Below are positions 1-8,098 of a stretch of 64,000 nt of DNA, one piece after another. Origin of the DNA: Rugosimonospora acidiphila. GTDB taxonomy: Bacteria; Actinomycetota; Actinomycetes; Mycobacteriales; Micromonosporaceae. A program made the position numbers and the translations under genes. How positions within the stretch are numbered: position 1 is the first letter of the stretch; every line of letters starts with the position of its first letter. Under the pieces are notes generated by a model. It saw only the letters and a list, made by a program, of their open reading frames with translations. It searched no databases and was not told the DNA's origin. The DNA is taken from NCBI RefSeq assembly GCF_039543385.1, contig NZ_BAABJQ010000029.1, positions 1 to 64,000 on the forward strand. Direction: 5' to 3'.

Positions 1-1357
1 GGGCTCCCGGCGCGGACGGTTCGGCGGCGGAGGGCTCGCGCGACCCGGCGCCCGGGCCGGCCCCGGCGTCGGGATCGACGGGGGCGGAACGGACCGGAGG
101 CGCGGCGGCGGCCGGCGCGGCGGTAACAACCGGGGCCTCGGGGACGGGCGCGGCGCCGACCGGAGGGGCCGCCCAGACGACGGGTGCGTCCCCGGTCGCC
201 GAGAGCCTGCGCTCCATCCGCTCGAGCCGCTGGAGCAGCGCGCTGGTGGAGTCGTCCGCGCCTGGCAGCAGCATCCGCGCGCAGATCAATTCGAGCAGCA
301 GGCGCGGCGCCGTGGTGCCCCGCATCTCGGTCAGCCCGTTGTGCACGATGTCCGCGAGCCGGGACAGCGTCGCCTGGCCGAACCTCTCGGCCTGCGCGGT
401 CATCCGGGCCAGCTCGTCGTCCGGCGCGTCGATCAGGCCCTTGGCAGCGGCGTCGGGCACCTGCTGCATCACGATGAGGTCGCGCAGCCGTTCGAGCAGA
501 TCGGAGGCGAACCGCCGGGGATCGTGCCCGGCGTCGGCCACCCGGTCGATGGTCGCGTACGCCGCGGCTCCGTCGCCGGCCGCCAGGGCGTCGCACATCT
601 CGTCGATCAGCGCGACGTCGGTGACCCCGAGCAGCGACACCGCGCCGGCATAGCTCACGCCGTCCGGGCCGGCGCCGGCGATCAACTGGTCGAGGACGGA
701 CAGCGAGTCCCGGGCCGAGCCGCCACCCGCGCGGACCACCAGCGGGAACACCGCCGGCTCGACCTTGACGCCCTCGGACTCGGCCAGCGTCTCGAGGTAT
801 GGCCGGAGCACGCCGGGCGGGATCAGCCGGAAGGGGTAGTGATGGGTACGCGACTTGATGGTGCCGAGGACCTTGTCCGGCTCGGTGGTCGCGAAGACGA
901 ACTTGACGTACTCCGGCGGCTCCTCGACGAGCTTGAGCAGCGCGTTGAAACCGGCCGACGAGACCATATGGGCCTCGTCAATGATATATACCTTGAAACG
1001 GCTCGAAACGGGCGCGAAGATCGCTCGCTCGCGCAGGTCGCGGGCGTCATCGACGCCACCATGTGAGGCCGCGTCGATCTCGATCACGTCGATCGAGCCG
1101 GGGCCGTCGGGCGCCAGCGCCACGCAGGAGTCGCACTCACCGCACGGCTCGGGGGTGGGACCCCGCTCACAGTTGAGCGAACGGGCGAGGATCCTGGCAC
1201 TGCTGGTCTTGCCGCAGCCGCGCGGCCCGGAGAAGAGGTATGCGTGGTTGAGCCGGCCGCCACGCAGCGCCGCAATCAACGGTCCGGTGACGTGCTCCTG
1301 GCCTATGACCTCGGCGAACGTACGCGGCCGGTACTTGCGATACAGCGCCAGTGCCAC
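1..1357 (-). CDS. dnaX: DNA polymerase III subunit gamma/tau (5' part, runs off the left edge)
   Basis: Clamp-loader ATPase of the replicative polymerase. Translation from the GTG at 1357 begins VALALYRKYRPRTF and continues to the P-loop GPRGCGKTS, a four-cysteine zinc module (CERG...CGECDSC), the Walker B-like IIDEAHM and the sensor stretch KFVFATTEP, all canonical for DnaX domains I-II. The segment nearest the left edge is Pro/Ala-rich, as in the variable tau linker of actinomycetes. The C-terminus and stop lie outside the window. It lies next to the SRP RNA gene, an arrangement often seen in Actinobacteria. The long open frames antisense to it are composition artefacts. Confidence 0.97.
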   Translation of the reverse strand, partial: MALALYRKYRPRTFAEVIGQEHVTGPLIAALRGGRLNHAYLFSGPRGCGKTSSARILARSLNCERGPTPEPCGECDSCVALAPDGPGSIDVIEIDAASHGGVDDARDLRERAIFAPVSSRFKVYIIDEAHMVSSAGFNALLKLVEEPPEYVKFVFATTEPDKVLGTIKSRTHHYPFRLIPPGVLRPYLETLAESEGVKVEPAVFPLVVRAGGGSARDSLSVLDQLIAGAGPDGVSYAGAVSLLGVTDVALIDEMCDALAAGDGAAAYATIDRVADAGHDPRRFASDLLERLRDLIVMQQVPDAAAKGLIDAPDDELARMTAQAERFGQATLSRLADIVHNGLTEMRGTTAPRLLLELICARMLLPGADDSTSALLQRLERMERRLSATGDAPVVWAAPPVGAAPVPEAPVVTAAPAAAAPPVRSAPVDPDAGAGPGAGSREPSAAEPSAPGA

Positions 1358-1390
1358 GGGTACAAGCTACCCCTCGGGTGAGACAAAAGG

Positions 1391-1478
1391 GCCCCCCGTG
1401 CACCTGACAGAGCCCGCTTATCCTTGCTGCCTTCCGGCCCTGGGGAGGTTCGCGAGATGAGCACCGCACGGGGAGCTT
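1391..1478 (-). ncRNA. ffs: Signal recognition particle RNA, small (4.5S) bacterial type
   Basis: The minus strand carries the conserved SRP apical core GCCGGAAGGCAGCAAGG, preceded by CGAACCTCCCCAG and followed by GCGGGCTCTGTCAGGTGCACGG. The ends pair (GCTCCCCGTGC with GCACGGGGGGC), giving the single long hairpin of 4.5S RNA. It binds Ffh to target membrane proteins. Ends are estimated from pairing, uncertain by several nt. Confidence 0.93.
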
Positions 1479-1531
1479 CCACCACAATACCCGGTGCGCG
1501 CCGCCTGGCGATGACCGGTATCCTTCTCGAC

Positions 1532-1616
1532 GGAGGATTCGCCTAGAGGCCTAGGGCGCACGCTTGGAAAGCGTGTTGGGAGCAATCCCTCACGAGTTCG
1601 AATCTCGTATCCTCCG
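1532..1616 (+). tRNA. tRNA-Ser (anticodon GGA)
   Basis: Class II tRNA of 85 nt with a long variable arm. The acceptor strands GGAGGAT and ATCCTCC pair. The anticodon stem-loop is ACGC-TTGGAAA-GCGT, giving anticodon GGA. The T loop reads TTCGAAT. CCA is not encoded. Confidence 0.97.
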
Positions 1617-1695
1617 CCGCATGACCAGGCAAAACGCCGGGCCGGCCCCCAGGGACCGGCCCGGCGCCGATTCTCCGCCGCCTGGAGGGACGCTC

Positions 1696-2265
1696 ATGGC
1701 GGACGAGGCTGCCGAGGCGCCCCCAGCCGACGTCTCGCTGCGCCCGCTCGTGGCCGAGGACCTGCCGCGGGTCGCGGAATGGCTGGCGGAGCCGCACGTG
1801 GCCGCCTGGTGGAAGGAGCCCAGCGAGTTCGCCGCCGTACGGGACCGGTACCTGCCCTGCGTCACCGGCGAGGATCCGACGGAGATCTTCGTGATCGAGG
1901 TCAAGGCGCGGCCGGCCGGGCTCATCCAGCGGTACCTGATCGCCGACGACCCCGACTGGGCCCGGGCGATGGCGGTGGCGCCCGTACCGGTCGACCGCGC
2001 CGCGGGCATCGACTATCTGATCGGGAATCCGGCGCTGACCGGCCGGGGCATCGGGTCGGTCACCATCGCGATCTTCACCGACCGGACCTTCCGGCGGTAC
2101 CCGCGGGCCGAGGCGGTGACCGCCGCCGTGCAGCAGGCGAACCGGCCGTCGTGGCGGGCCCTCGAGCGGGCCGGGTTCGTCCGGGTGTGGGCCGGGCAGC
2201 TCGACTCCGATGACCCGTCCGACGCCGGGCCGGCCTACGTGTACGCGAAGCGGCGACCGGCCTGA
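1696..2265 (+). CDS. GNAT acetyltransferase, AAC(6')-like
   Basis: A 189-aa N-acetyltransferase. The N-terminal motif EWLAEPHVAAWW, the central YLIGNPALTGRGIG (acetyl-CoA pyrophosphate-binding A motif) and the C-terminal ANRPSWRALERAGFVRV follow the layout of aminoglycoside 6'-N-acetyltransferases and related Acetyltransf_8 proteins. The substrate cannot be read from sequence; siderophore or aminoglycoside acylation are both possible. The ATG at 1696 is chosen because GGAGGGA sits 5 nt upstream; the in-frame ATG further upstream lies inside the tRNA gene. A hairpin follows the stop. Confidence 0.85.
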   Translation: MADEAAEAPPADVSLRPLVAEDLPRVAEWLAEPHVAAWWKEPSEFAAVRDRYLPCVTGEDPTEIFVIEVKARPAGLIQRYLIADDPDWARAMAVAPVPVDRAAGIDYLIGNPALTGRGIGSVTIAIFTDRTFRRYPRAEAVTAAVQQANRPSWRALERAGFVRVWAGQLDSDDPSDAGPAYVYAKRRPA

Positions 2266-2304
2266 GCGATCCGACACCGGAACGGAGCCGGCCGGAGAAA
2301 CCGC

Positions 2305-2338
2305 ACGCCCGGCCGGGTTTGATTCACCGGCCGGGCGT
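2305..2338. terminator. Perfect 12-bp inverted repeat downstream of the acetyltransferase
   Basis: Arms ACGCCCGGCCGG (2305-2316) and CCGGCCGGGCGT (2327-2338) flank a 10-nt AT-rich loop. It sits between the GNAT stop and the oppositely oriented tRNA-Ser, so it could terminate from both sides. There is no U tract, as is common in high-GC actinomycetes. Confidence 0.7.
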
Positions 2339-2354
2339 CTGGCCCGATGGAGCG

Positions 2355-2441
2355 CGGTGGCGCGGGGATTCGAACCCCGGGAGGGCTTGCACCCTCACAC
2401 GCTTTCGAGGCGTGCTCCTTAGGCCACTCGGACACGCCACC
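2355..2441 (-). tRNA. tRNA-Ser (anticodon CGA)
   Basis: Read on the minus strand, the acceptor strands GGTGGCG and CGCCACC pair. The anticodon loop CTCGAAA in the stem CACGC/GCGTG gives anticodon CGA. The variable arm is long (class II) and the T arm is CGGGGTTCGAATCCCCG. It is a second serine isoacceptor, 740 bp from the GGA gene and on the opposite strand. Confidence 0.97.
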
Positions 2442-2514
2442 GCCGAGAAGGGTACCGGACGCAACCCGCCGGTGTCCGCGCGGTACCGGGTGGGCGCCTG
2501 GCAGGATCGTGCGC

Positions 2515-3240
2515 ATGAGTACCCACATCGGCGCCAAGCCCGGCGAAATCGCCCCACGTGTCCTGCTCCCTGGCGATCCGCTCCGGGCGAAATGGATCGC
2601 TGAGACGTACCTTGAGGGCGCCCAGTGCTACTCGAACGTGCGCAACATGTTCGGCTTCACCGGGACGTACCGGGGCGTGCGCGTGTCCGTGCAGGGCTCC
2701 GGGATGGGCATGCCATCGGCGTCCATCTACTACCACGAGCTGCTCGCCGACTACGGCGCGCGGGTGATGATCCGGGTCGGCAGTTGCGGCGCGCTCACCG
2801 AGGAGTTGCAGCTGCGCGACGTTGTCGCGGCCAGCGCGTCGTCCACCGACTCGGCGATGAACCGGGTCCGCTTCGACGGACTGGTCGACTACGCGCCGGT
2901 GGCCAGCTTCGAGCTGCTGCGCTCCGCCGTTGACGTGGCCGCCGCCAAGGAGCTGCCACTGCACGTCGGGCAGGTGTTCGCCGCCGACGCGTTCTACACC
3001 GATCGGCCGGACCTGTTCGACCGGCTGGCCGCGTACGGGGTGCTGGCCGTGGAGATGGAGTCGGCGGCGCTGTACACGCTGGCGGCCCGGTTCCGGGCCC
3101 GGGCGCTGACGCTGCTGACGGTCAGCGACCACATCAAGACCGGGGCGAGCACCAGCTCCCACGAACGGGAGCAGACGTTCGCCCACATGGTCGAGGTCGC
3201 CCTCGAGACGATCGCCGCGGACGAGTCGGCCGGCGCCTGA
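2515..3240 (+). CDS. deoD: Purine nucleoside phosphorylase, DeoD (hexameric) type
   Basis: Phosphorolysis of purine (deoxy)nucleosides in salvage. The 241-aa product has the PNP_UDP_1 order: LPGDPLRAKWIAE near the N-terminus, QGSGMGMPS, RVGSCGAL, then the nucleoside-binding VEMESAALYTLAA and the SDH loop, matching bacterial DeoD in length and motifs. The ATG at 2515 lies 7 nt after CAGGAT, a -10-like hexamer, so the transcript may be leaderless. Upstream in-frame codons belong to the tRNA region. Confidence 0.95.
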   Translation: MSTHIGAKPGEIAPRVLLPGDPLRAKWIAETYLEGAQCYSNVRNMFGFTGTYRGVRVSVQGSGMGMPSASIYYHELLADYGARVMIRVGSCGALTEELQLRDVVAASASSTDSAMNRVRFDGLVDYAPVASFELLRSAVDVAAAKELPLHVGQVFAADAFYTDRPDLFDRLAAYGVLAVEMESAALYTLAARFRARALTLLTVSDHIKTGASTSSHEREQTFAHMVEVALETIAADESAGA

Positions 3241-3249
3241 TCGAGCGTG

Positions 3250-3311
3250 GCGGCGGTTGCCCGACGGCGGGCTGCGGGTGGCGACCCGGCCGCCGGCGGG
3301 CAACCCGCCGC
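3250..3311. terminator. Long imperfect hairpin between convergent deoD and lipoprotein genes
   Basis: The segment CGGCGGTTGCCCGACGGCGG is followed by CCGCCGGCGGGCAACCCGCCG, which pair over about 19 bases with one bulge and one mismatch. It lies just after the deoD stop and before the convergent lipoprotein gene, as expected for a bidirectional terminator. Confidence 0.55.
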
Positions 3312-3419
3312 TCGGGGAGGTTGAACCGCCGGGCCGCGCTCTCGGGGGTGGGTGTGGAGCGACGACCCGGCGGCGTCATGGGCGCCGGGAGGGCCGAGGT
3401 GGCCCGCCGGCGCGGTGCC

Positions 3420-4118
3420 TCATCCGGTCGGTGTGGACTGAGGGTTCGGCCCGCCGCTCGGGCGCAGCGGCGCGCATGCCTGCAGGCCGGCGGCCGCCGA
3501 CGGGTTGGCGGTGTTGGGAGTGGTCGCCGGGCCCGACGACGGGATGACGCCGTGGTCACGCAGGCAGTTCAGGTACGCGGCGTTGGCGCCGTTGTCGGCC
3601 CGGCCGGTACCACCGCGCCCCGCGCTGAAGCTGGGCCGGACGGACGCGCAGGCCGTCTGCGCCGACTGCCAGGTGGCCTGGGAGACGCCGGCGGGAGGCT
3701 GGGAGCCATTGCCGAACAGACCGCCGGCCCCGCCACCGCCGAAGCCACCGCCGAAACCGCCGCCGAAACCGCCGGCGCCACCGCCGCGAGCGCCGCCGCC
3801 CGGGAAGCCGGACGGGCGCGCGGTGGGGCGGCCGGTCGGGCGGGTGAAGGGTTGGCCGGAACGCCGTACGCCGCCGCCCCGGAAGCCGGACGGGAACGCG
3901 GTCGGCCGGCCGCTCGGCAGGTTGATCTTCACGCCGTGCTGGTTGAGGCAGCTGACATACGCCTGCAGCTGCGCGGTGCCCCCGCTGGGGGCTCCGCCCG
4001 GGGTTGGGCCGCTGGCGGGCTTGCTACCGCCACCGCAGCCGGCCAGTCCCGCGACGAGCAGCGCGCCGCTCGTCGCCAAGCCCAGTACCAGGCCGGTCAT
4101 TCGCGTCCGGTACTTCAC
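3420..4118 (-). CDS. Gly-rich secreted lipoprotein with paired Cys-loop motifs
   Basis: A 232-aa predicted lipoprotein of unknown function. The GTG at 4118 (GGGAGG upstream) starts a signal peptide ending in the lipobox LAGC with Cys28. The mature part has two similar blocks, AYVSCLNQHGV and AYLNCLRDHGV, each followed later by a second cysteine (ACASVRP and ACAPLRP), suggesting a duplicated disulphide-linked unit. Between them lies an Arg/Pro/Gly region with repeated FGGG. It is divergent from the adaptor-two-component-ABC locus and shares Gly-rich composition with it, so it may be a surface partner; that role is inference. Confidence 0.75.
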   Translation of the reverse strand: MKYRTRMTGLVLGLATSGALLVAGLAGCGGGSKPASGPTPGGAPSGGTAQLQAYVSCLNQHGVKINLPSGRPTAFPSGFRGGGVRRSGQPFTRPTGRPTARPSGFPGGGARGGGAGGFGGGFGGGFGGGGAGGLFGNGSQPPAGVSQATWQSAQTACASVRPSFSAGRGGTGRADNGANAAYLNCLRDHGVIPSSGPATTPNTANPSAAAGLQACAPLRPSGGPNPQSTPTG

Positions 4119-4307
4119 CCTGGCCTCCCATCCGCAACTCCGCCGAGTGGCGATGCTCACCTCGGGCGAGGTTATGGAACCGGTCTCGGCTCGATACGCC
4201 GTCGGATACAGCTCGGAAACTCCTCGGAATCTCCAGTTCGGCGCTTTGAGGTAGCTCCAAGGCGGCGCTGAGCATATCGGGAGAAGGAAGGGCAAGACTC
4301 CGGCAAT

Positions 4308-5723
4308 ATGAGGCTCGGACTGGGCGCCGTGCGGCTGCCGCGTACCCGCTTGGCGCGGTTCATCACGGCGGGCGTGGCGGTCGTCGCGGTCGCCGCGATC
4401 ATCACGGTGGTCATGACGACCGGCGGCCAGAGCGCCAGCCCGAAGGACGCGGCCAGCACCGTATCCACGGTACGGCGGGGCACGGTCTCGCTGACCGCGT
4501 CGGCGGCCGGCACCGTACAGGCGCAGGCCACCCGCGGGCTCAGCTTCGCCGCGGGCGGCACGATCAGCGAGGTCGACGTGGCCACCGGCCAATCGGTGAC
4601 CGCCGGACAGGTGCTGGCCCGCATCGACAACTCCGACGCGCAGACCGCGGTCGACTCGGCGCAGGACGCCGTGAACTCCGCCCAGAACGCGGTGACCACC
4701 GCCGAGCAGACTCCGGCGACCACCTCGGGCGGCTGCGTGGTGCCGGCCGCGTACTACCTCACGCCGCAGGGCACGCAGCCCGCCGTCTCGACCTCGCCGA
4801 GCCCCTCGACCTCACCGAGCCCCTCGACCTCACCGAGCAATCCGGCCAGCCCGTCGCCCAGCGCGCCGGCCAGTGCCCACCCGTCGGCGCACCCGACCGC
4901 GACCCACGCGACACCGACCACCCCGGCGACCCACCCGGGCGGCGGCACCGGGGGCACCCGGCCGGGCGGCGGCACCGGCGGCGGCACCAGCACCGGCGGC
5001 GCGGGTGGACGCGGTGGCGCGGGCTCGACCGGCGCTGGCGGCTGCGGGAACTCCGGCTCGACCGGCGGCGGGAACTCCGGCGGCGGGCGCGGCGGCGGCT
5101 CGACCGACAGCCTGTTCTCGGCCCAGCAACAGCTCAACAACGCCCAGCTCGCCCTGCAGCAGGCGCAGCAGAAGCTCTCCGGCACGGTGATCACCGCCCC
5201 GGTCGCGGGCAAGGTGTTGTCGGTCTCCGGTACGGTCGGCGGCTCCGAGAGCCCGGGCAGCACCCCGTTCATCGTCCTCGGCGGGGTCGACGATACCGAG
5301 GTCACCGCCCAGTTCACCGAGGCCGACGTGGCGCACCTCGCGGTGGGGCAGCCGGCCACCATCACGCTGCCCGACCGGTCGGGTCAGAAGTACACCGGCA
5401 AGGTCTCCGAGGTGTCCCCCGCCGGCACCACCTCGGGCAGGCTGGTGCGGTACGCCGTGCTGATCGCGTTCGACCAGGTGCCGTCCGACCTGCTGTACGG
5501 GCAGAGCGCCAACGTCGCGGTCACCACGCAGTCGGTCTCGAACGTGCTCTACGTGTCGTCCTCGGCCGTCTCCGACATCTCGAACGGCAGCGCCAGCGTC
5601 ACGGTACGGGCGAACGGGCATGACACCCGGCGTACCGTCCAGATAGGACTGAGCGGCGACCAGTACACGGAGATCAAGTCGGGCCTGTCGCTCGGCGACT
5701 CCGTGGTCGTGGGCGGCCGGTGA
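4308..5723 (+). CDS. HlyD/RND-type periplasmic adaptor (membrane fusion protein) with a disordered insert
   Basis: A 471-aa efflux adaptor. One N-terminal membrane segment (residues about 20-37) is followed by a lipoyl half-domain (GTISEVDVATGQSVTAGQVLARID), a coiled-coil arm, the second lipoyl half (GTVITAPVAGKVLSV) and beta-barrel/MP domains. The hairpin is interrupted at about residues 145-265 by a Ser/Pro-repeat and then Gly-rich insert, including 18-bp DNA repeats around 4787-4845. Such adaptors pair with MacB-type ABC permeases; one lies 6 kb downstream beyond a second adaptor. The response regulator starts 6 nt after its stop, so they are probably cotranscribed. Confidence 0.88.
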   Translation: MRLGLGAVRLPRTRLARFITAGVAVVAVAAIITVVMTTGGQSASPKDAASTVSTVRRGTVSLTASAAGTVQAQATRGLSFAAGGTISEVDVATGQSVTAGQVLARIDNSDAQTAVDSAQDAVNSAQNAVTTAEQTPATTSGGCVVPAAYYLTPQGTQPAVSTSPSPSTSPSPSTSPSNPASPSPSAPASAHPSAHPTATHATPTTPATHPGGGTGGTRPGGGTGGGTSTGGAGGRGGAGSTGAGGCGNSGSTGGGNSGGGRGGGSTDSLFSAQQQLNNAQLALQQAQQKLSGTVITAPVAGKVLSVSGTVGGSESPGSTPFIVLGGVDDTEVTAQFTEADVAHLAVGQPATITLPDRSGQKYTGKVSEVSPAGTTSGRLVRYAVLIAFDQVPSDLLYGQSANVAVTTQSVSNVLYVSSSAVSDISNGSASVTVRANGHDTRRTVQIGLSGDQYTEIKSGLSLGDSVVVGGR

Positions 5724-5729
5724 GCGGCC

Positions 5730-6431
5730 ATGGCGGGCGCGCGGATCCTGGTCGTCGACGACGAGCCGAACATCTGTGAGCTGCTGGCCGCCACGCTGCG
5801 GCTGACCGGGTACGAGGTGCGCGTGGCGCACTCCGGCGCCGAGGCGCTGGACGTCGCGGCGCGGTTCGGGCCGGATCTGGTGGTGCTGGACGTGACGCTG
5901 CCAGACCTGACCGGTCACCAGGTGGCGCAGCGGGTGCGCAACGGCGCTGCGGCGGTACCGGTGCTCTTCATGACCGCGCGGGACTCCTCTTTGGAGCGCG
6001 CCAGCGGGCTGACCGTCGGCGGCGACGACTGCGTGACCAAGCCGTTCAGCCTGGAGGACGTGGTGCTGCGCGTCCGGACGATGCTGCGGCGCAACCGCCT
6101 CGGCCCGGGCGGACGCGATCCGGTGCTGCGCTACGCCGACCTGGAGCTGGACGAGGACGCCCACGAGGTACGCCGGGCGGGCCGGTCCATCGAGCTGTCG
6201 CCGACCGAGTTCAACCTGCTGCGGTACCTGCTGACCAACGCGGGCCGGGTGGTCAGCAAGGCGCAGATCCTCGATCGGGTCTGGAGCTACGACTTCGGCG
6301 GCGACGGCCGGATCGTGGAGTCCTATGTGTACTACCTGCGCCGGAAGATCGATCGGGCCGGCCCGGCCCTGATCCATACCGTGCGCGGGGTCGGCTACGC
6401 GCTGCGGCTACCGCCCGCAGAGCAGGCCTAG
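5730..6431 (+). CDS. OmpR/PhoB-family response regulator
   Basis: A 233-aa two-component regulator. The receiver domain has acidic pocket D10-D11, phospho-acceptor D54, T82 and K104. The C-terminal winged helix includes LSPTEFNLLRYLLTNAGRVVSK and YYLRRKIDR. It sits between an adaptor gene and the kinase gene (2-nt gap), so it probably controls the surrounding efflux locus in response to that kinase. The target sites are not evident. Confidence 0.95.
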   Translation: MAGARILVVDDEPNICELLAATLRLTGYEVRVAHSGAEALDVAARFGPDLVVLDVTLPDLTGHQVAQRVRNGAAAVPVLFMTARDSSLERASGLTVGGDDCVTKPFSLEDVVLRVRTMLRRNRLGPGGRDPVLRYADLELDEDAHEVRRAGRSIELSPTEFNLLRYLLTNAGRVVSKAQILDRVWSYDFGGDGRIVESYVYYLRRKIDRAGPALIHTVRGVGYALRLPPAEQA

Positions 6432-6433
6432 CG

Positions 6434-8062
6434 ATGGCGTCCCGAGCGGCCATGCGGCGCCCCCGCCACTGGCGCGAGTGGACGCTGCGGACCCGGATGG
6501 TGGTGGCCATCGCCACCCTGGCCGCGATCGGCATCCTGGTCACCGACGCGGCCGGCGTGCTGCTGCTGCGCGGACAGCTCATCCACCGCATCGACGACCA
6601 GCTGCGGATCGAGACCCGGGTGCCGACGCACACCGCCTTCAACCGCAACGCGTTCGCCGTGCGGCGCGGGCCGTTCGGGCCGGACGCGCGGGTGCTCGGC
6701 TACCACGTCGACGGCACGCCGGTGACCACCCCGGCCGCGGACGATCCGGATTTGGGCGGCTTCGCCTCGCTGAAGACGCACGCCGGCGAAGGTCCGTACA
6801 CGGTCAACTCCTGGCGGGTGGCGGTGACGTTCCTGCCGGACACATCGTTCGGCCCCGGGTACGCGGTCACCGCCGTCTCCCTAGCCGACGTGCAGAGCAC
6901 CGAGGAGGAGCTGCTGCTCATCGACGTACCGGTGACCGCACTGGTACTGGTGCTCATCGGGCTGGCGGCGGCGACCGTGGTCCGGATAGGGCTGCGGCCG
7001 TTGACCCGGATGGAGCAGACCGCCGCCGAGATCGCGGCCGGCAACCTGCACGGCGTGGCGCTGGAACCCGACCGCCCGGGTGGGGCCCGACTGTCCCGAG
7101 TGGACGATGCCGACCCGCACACCGAATCCGGACGGCTGGGCACCGCGCTGAACGGGATGCTCGGCCAGATCGAGCGCGCGTTGGCCGCCCGCACGGCATC
7201 CGAGCAGCGGCTGCGCCAGTTCCTCGCGGACGCCTCGCACGAGCTGCGCACCCCGCTGACCTCGATCCAGGGCTTCGCCGAGCTGTACCGGCGCGGCGGC
7301 GCCCCGCCCGGTCCGGCGCTGGACGAGGCGATGGGCCGGATCGAGTCCGAGGTGGGGCGGATGCGCCTGCTGGTCGGCGATCTGCTGCTGCTGGCGCGGA
7401 TGGACGAGGAACGGCCGCTGGAGCGGCACCCGGTGGACCTGCTGGAGGTGGCCGCCGACGCGGCACGGGACGCGCACGTGCGGGTACCCACCAGGTTCGT
7501 GGGGTTGGGCGCGCTGGACGACTCGTACGACACCTTCGAGCCGGTGACCGTCCTCGGCGACGAGTCGCGGCTGCGCCAGGTCGTGACGAACCTGGTCGCG
7601 AATGCCCTGCAGCACACCCCGGACGACGCCCGGGTCGAGGTCCGGGTGGGCCGCCCGCTGCCCCACCTGGACGCGGCGTCCGGGCCACCGGTAGCCGCGG
7701 TCGGCGCGGCCCTGGGACCGGGTGAGCCGGTGGCGGTCCTGGAGGTGGTGGACACCGGCGCCGGCATGCGGCCCGAGGACGCCCGGCGCGCCTTCGAACG
7801 GCTCTACCGGGCGGATCCGAGCCGCGCTCGCGGCCTGCCGGGGATGCACGGCGGCGCCGGGCTGGGGCTGTCGATCGTGGCCGCGATCGTGGAGGCGCAC
7901 GGCGGGCGCGTCGAGCTGTGGACGGCCCCCCACGCGGGCGCCCGGTTCCGGGTGCTGCTGCCCGCCCGGCCGGACGCTGACGACGCGGGCGCGGACGCGG
8001 ACGACGCGGACGCGGACGACGAGCTCAGCGATGAACTCCAAGGTAGTTCCGAGCAAATCTGA
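6434..8062 (+). CDS. Sensor histidine kinase (OmpR-partner type)
   Basis: A 542-aa membrane kinase. It has transmembrane segments near residues 24-46 and 170-195 flanking an extracytoplasmic sensor, then a HAMP linker, a HisKA domain with FLADASHELRTPLTS (His269), and HATPase_c boxes including NLVANALQHTPDDARV, DTGAGM and GGAGLGLSIV. The C-terminus ends in an unusual Asp/Ala tail (ADADDADADDEL). It starts 2 nt after the response regulator stop, forming a cognate pair in the transport operon. Confidence 0.94.
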   Translation: MASRAAMRRPRHWREWTLRTRMVVAIATLAAIGILVTDAAGVLLLRGQLIHRIDDQLRIETRVPTHTAFNRNAFAVRRGPFGPDARVLGYHVDGTPVTTPAADDPDLGGFASLKTHAGEGPYTVNSWRVAVTFLPDTSFGPGYAVTAVSLADVQSTEEELLLIDVPVTALVLVLIGLAAATVVRIGLRPLTRMEQTAAEIAAGNLHGVALEPDRPGGARLSRVDDADPHTESGRLGTALNGMLGQIERALAARTASEQRLRQFLADASHELRTPLTSIQGFAELYRRGGAPPGPALDEAMGRIESEVGRMRLLVGDLLLLARMDEERPLERHPVDLLEVAADAARDAHVRVPTRFVGLGALDDSYDTFEPVTVLGDESRLRQVVTNLVANALQHTPDDARVEVRVGRPLPHLDAASGPPVAAVGAALGPGEPVAVLEVVDTGAGMRPEDARRAFERLYRADPSRARGLPGMHGGAGLGLSIVAAIVEAHGGRVELWTAPHAGARFRVLLPARPDADDAGADADDADADDELSDELQGSSEQI

Positions 8063-8098
8063 GGTCAGTTCCCAGGGCCCGCGTCCACGATATCGCCC

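Noticed and set aside
341..1066. A 241-codon frame antisense to dnaX
   Set aside because: The minus strand translates to an uninterrupted DnaX with all clamp-loader motifs; the antisense frame is compositional.
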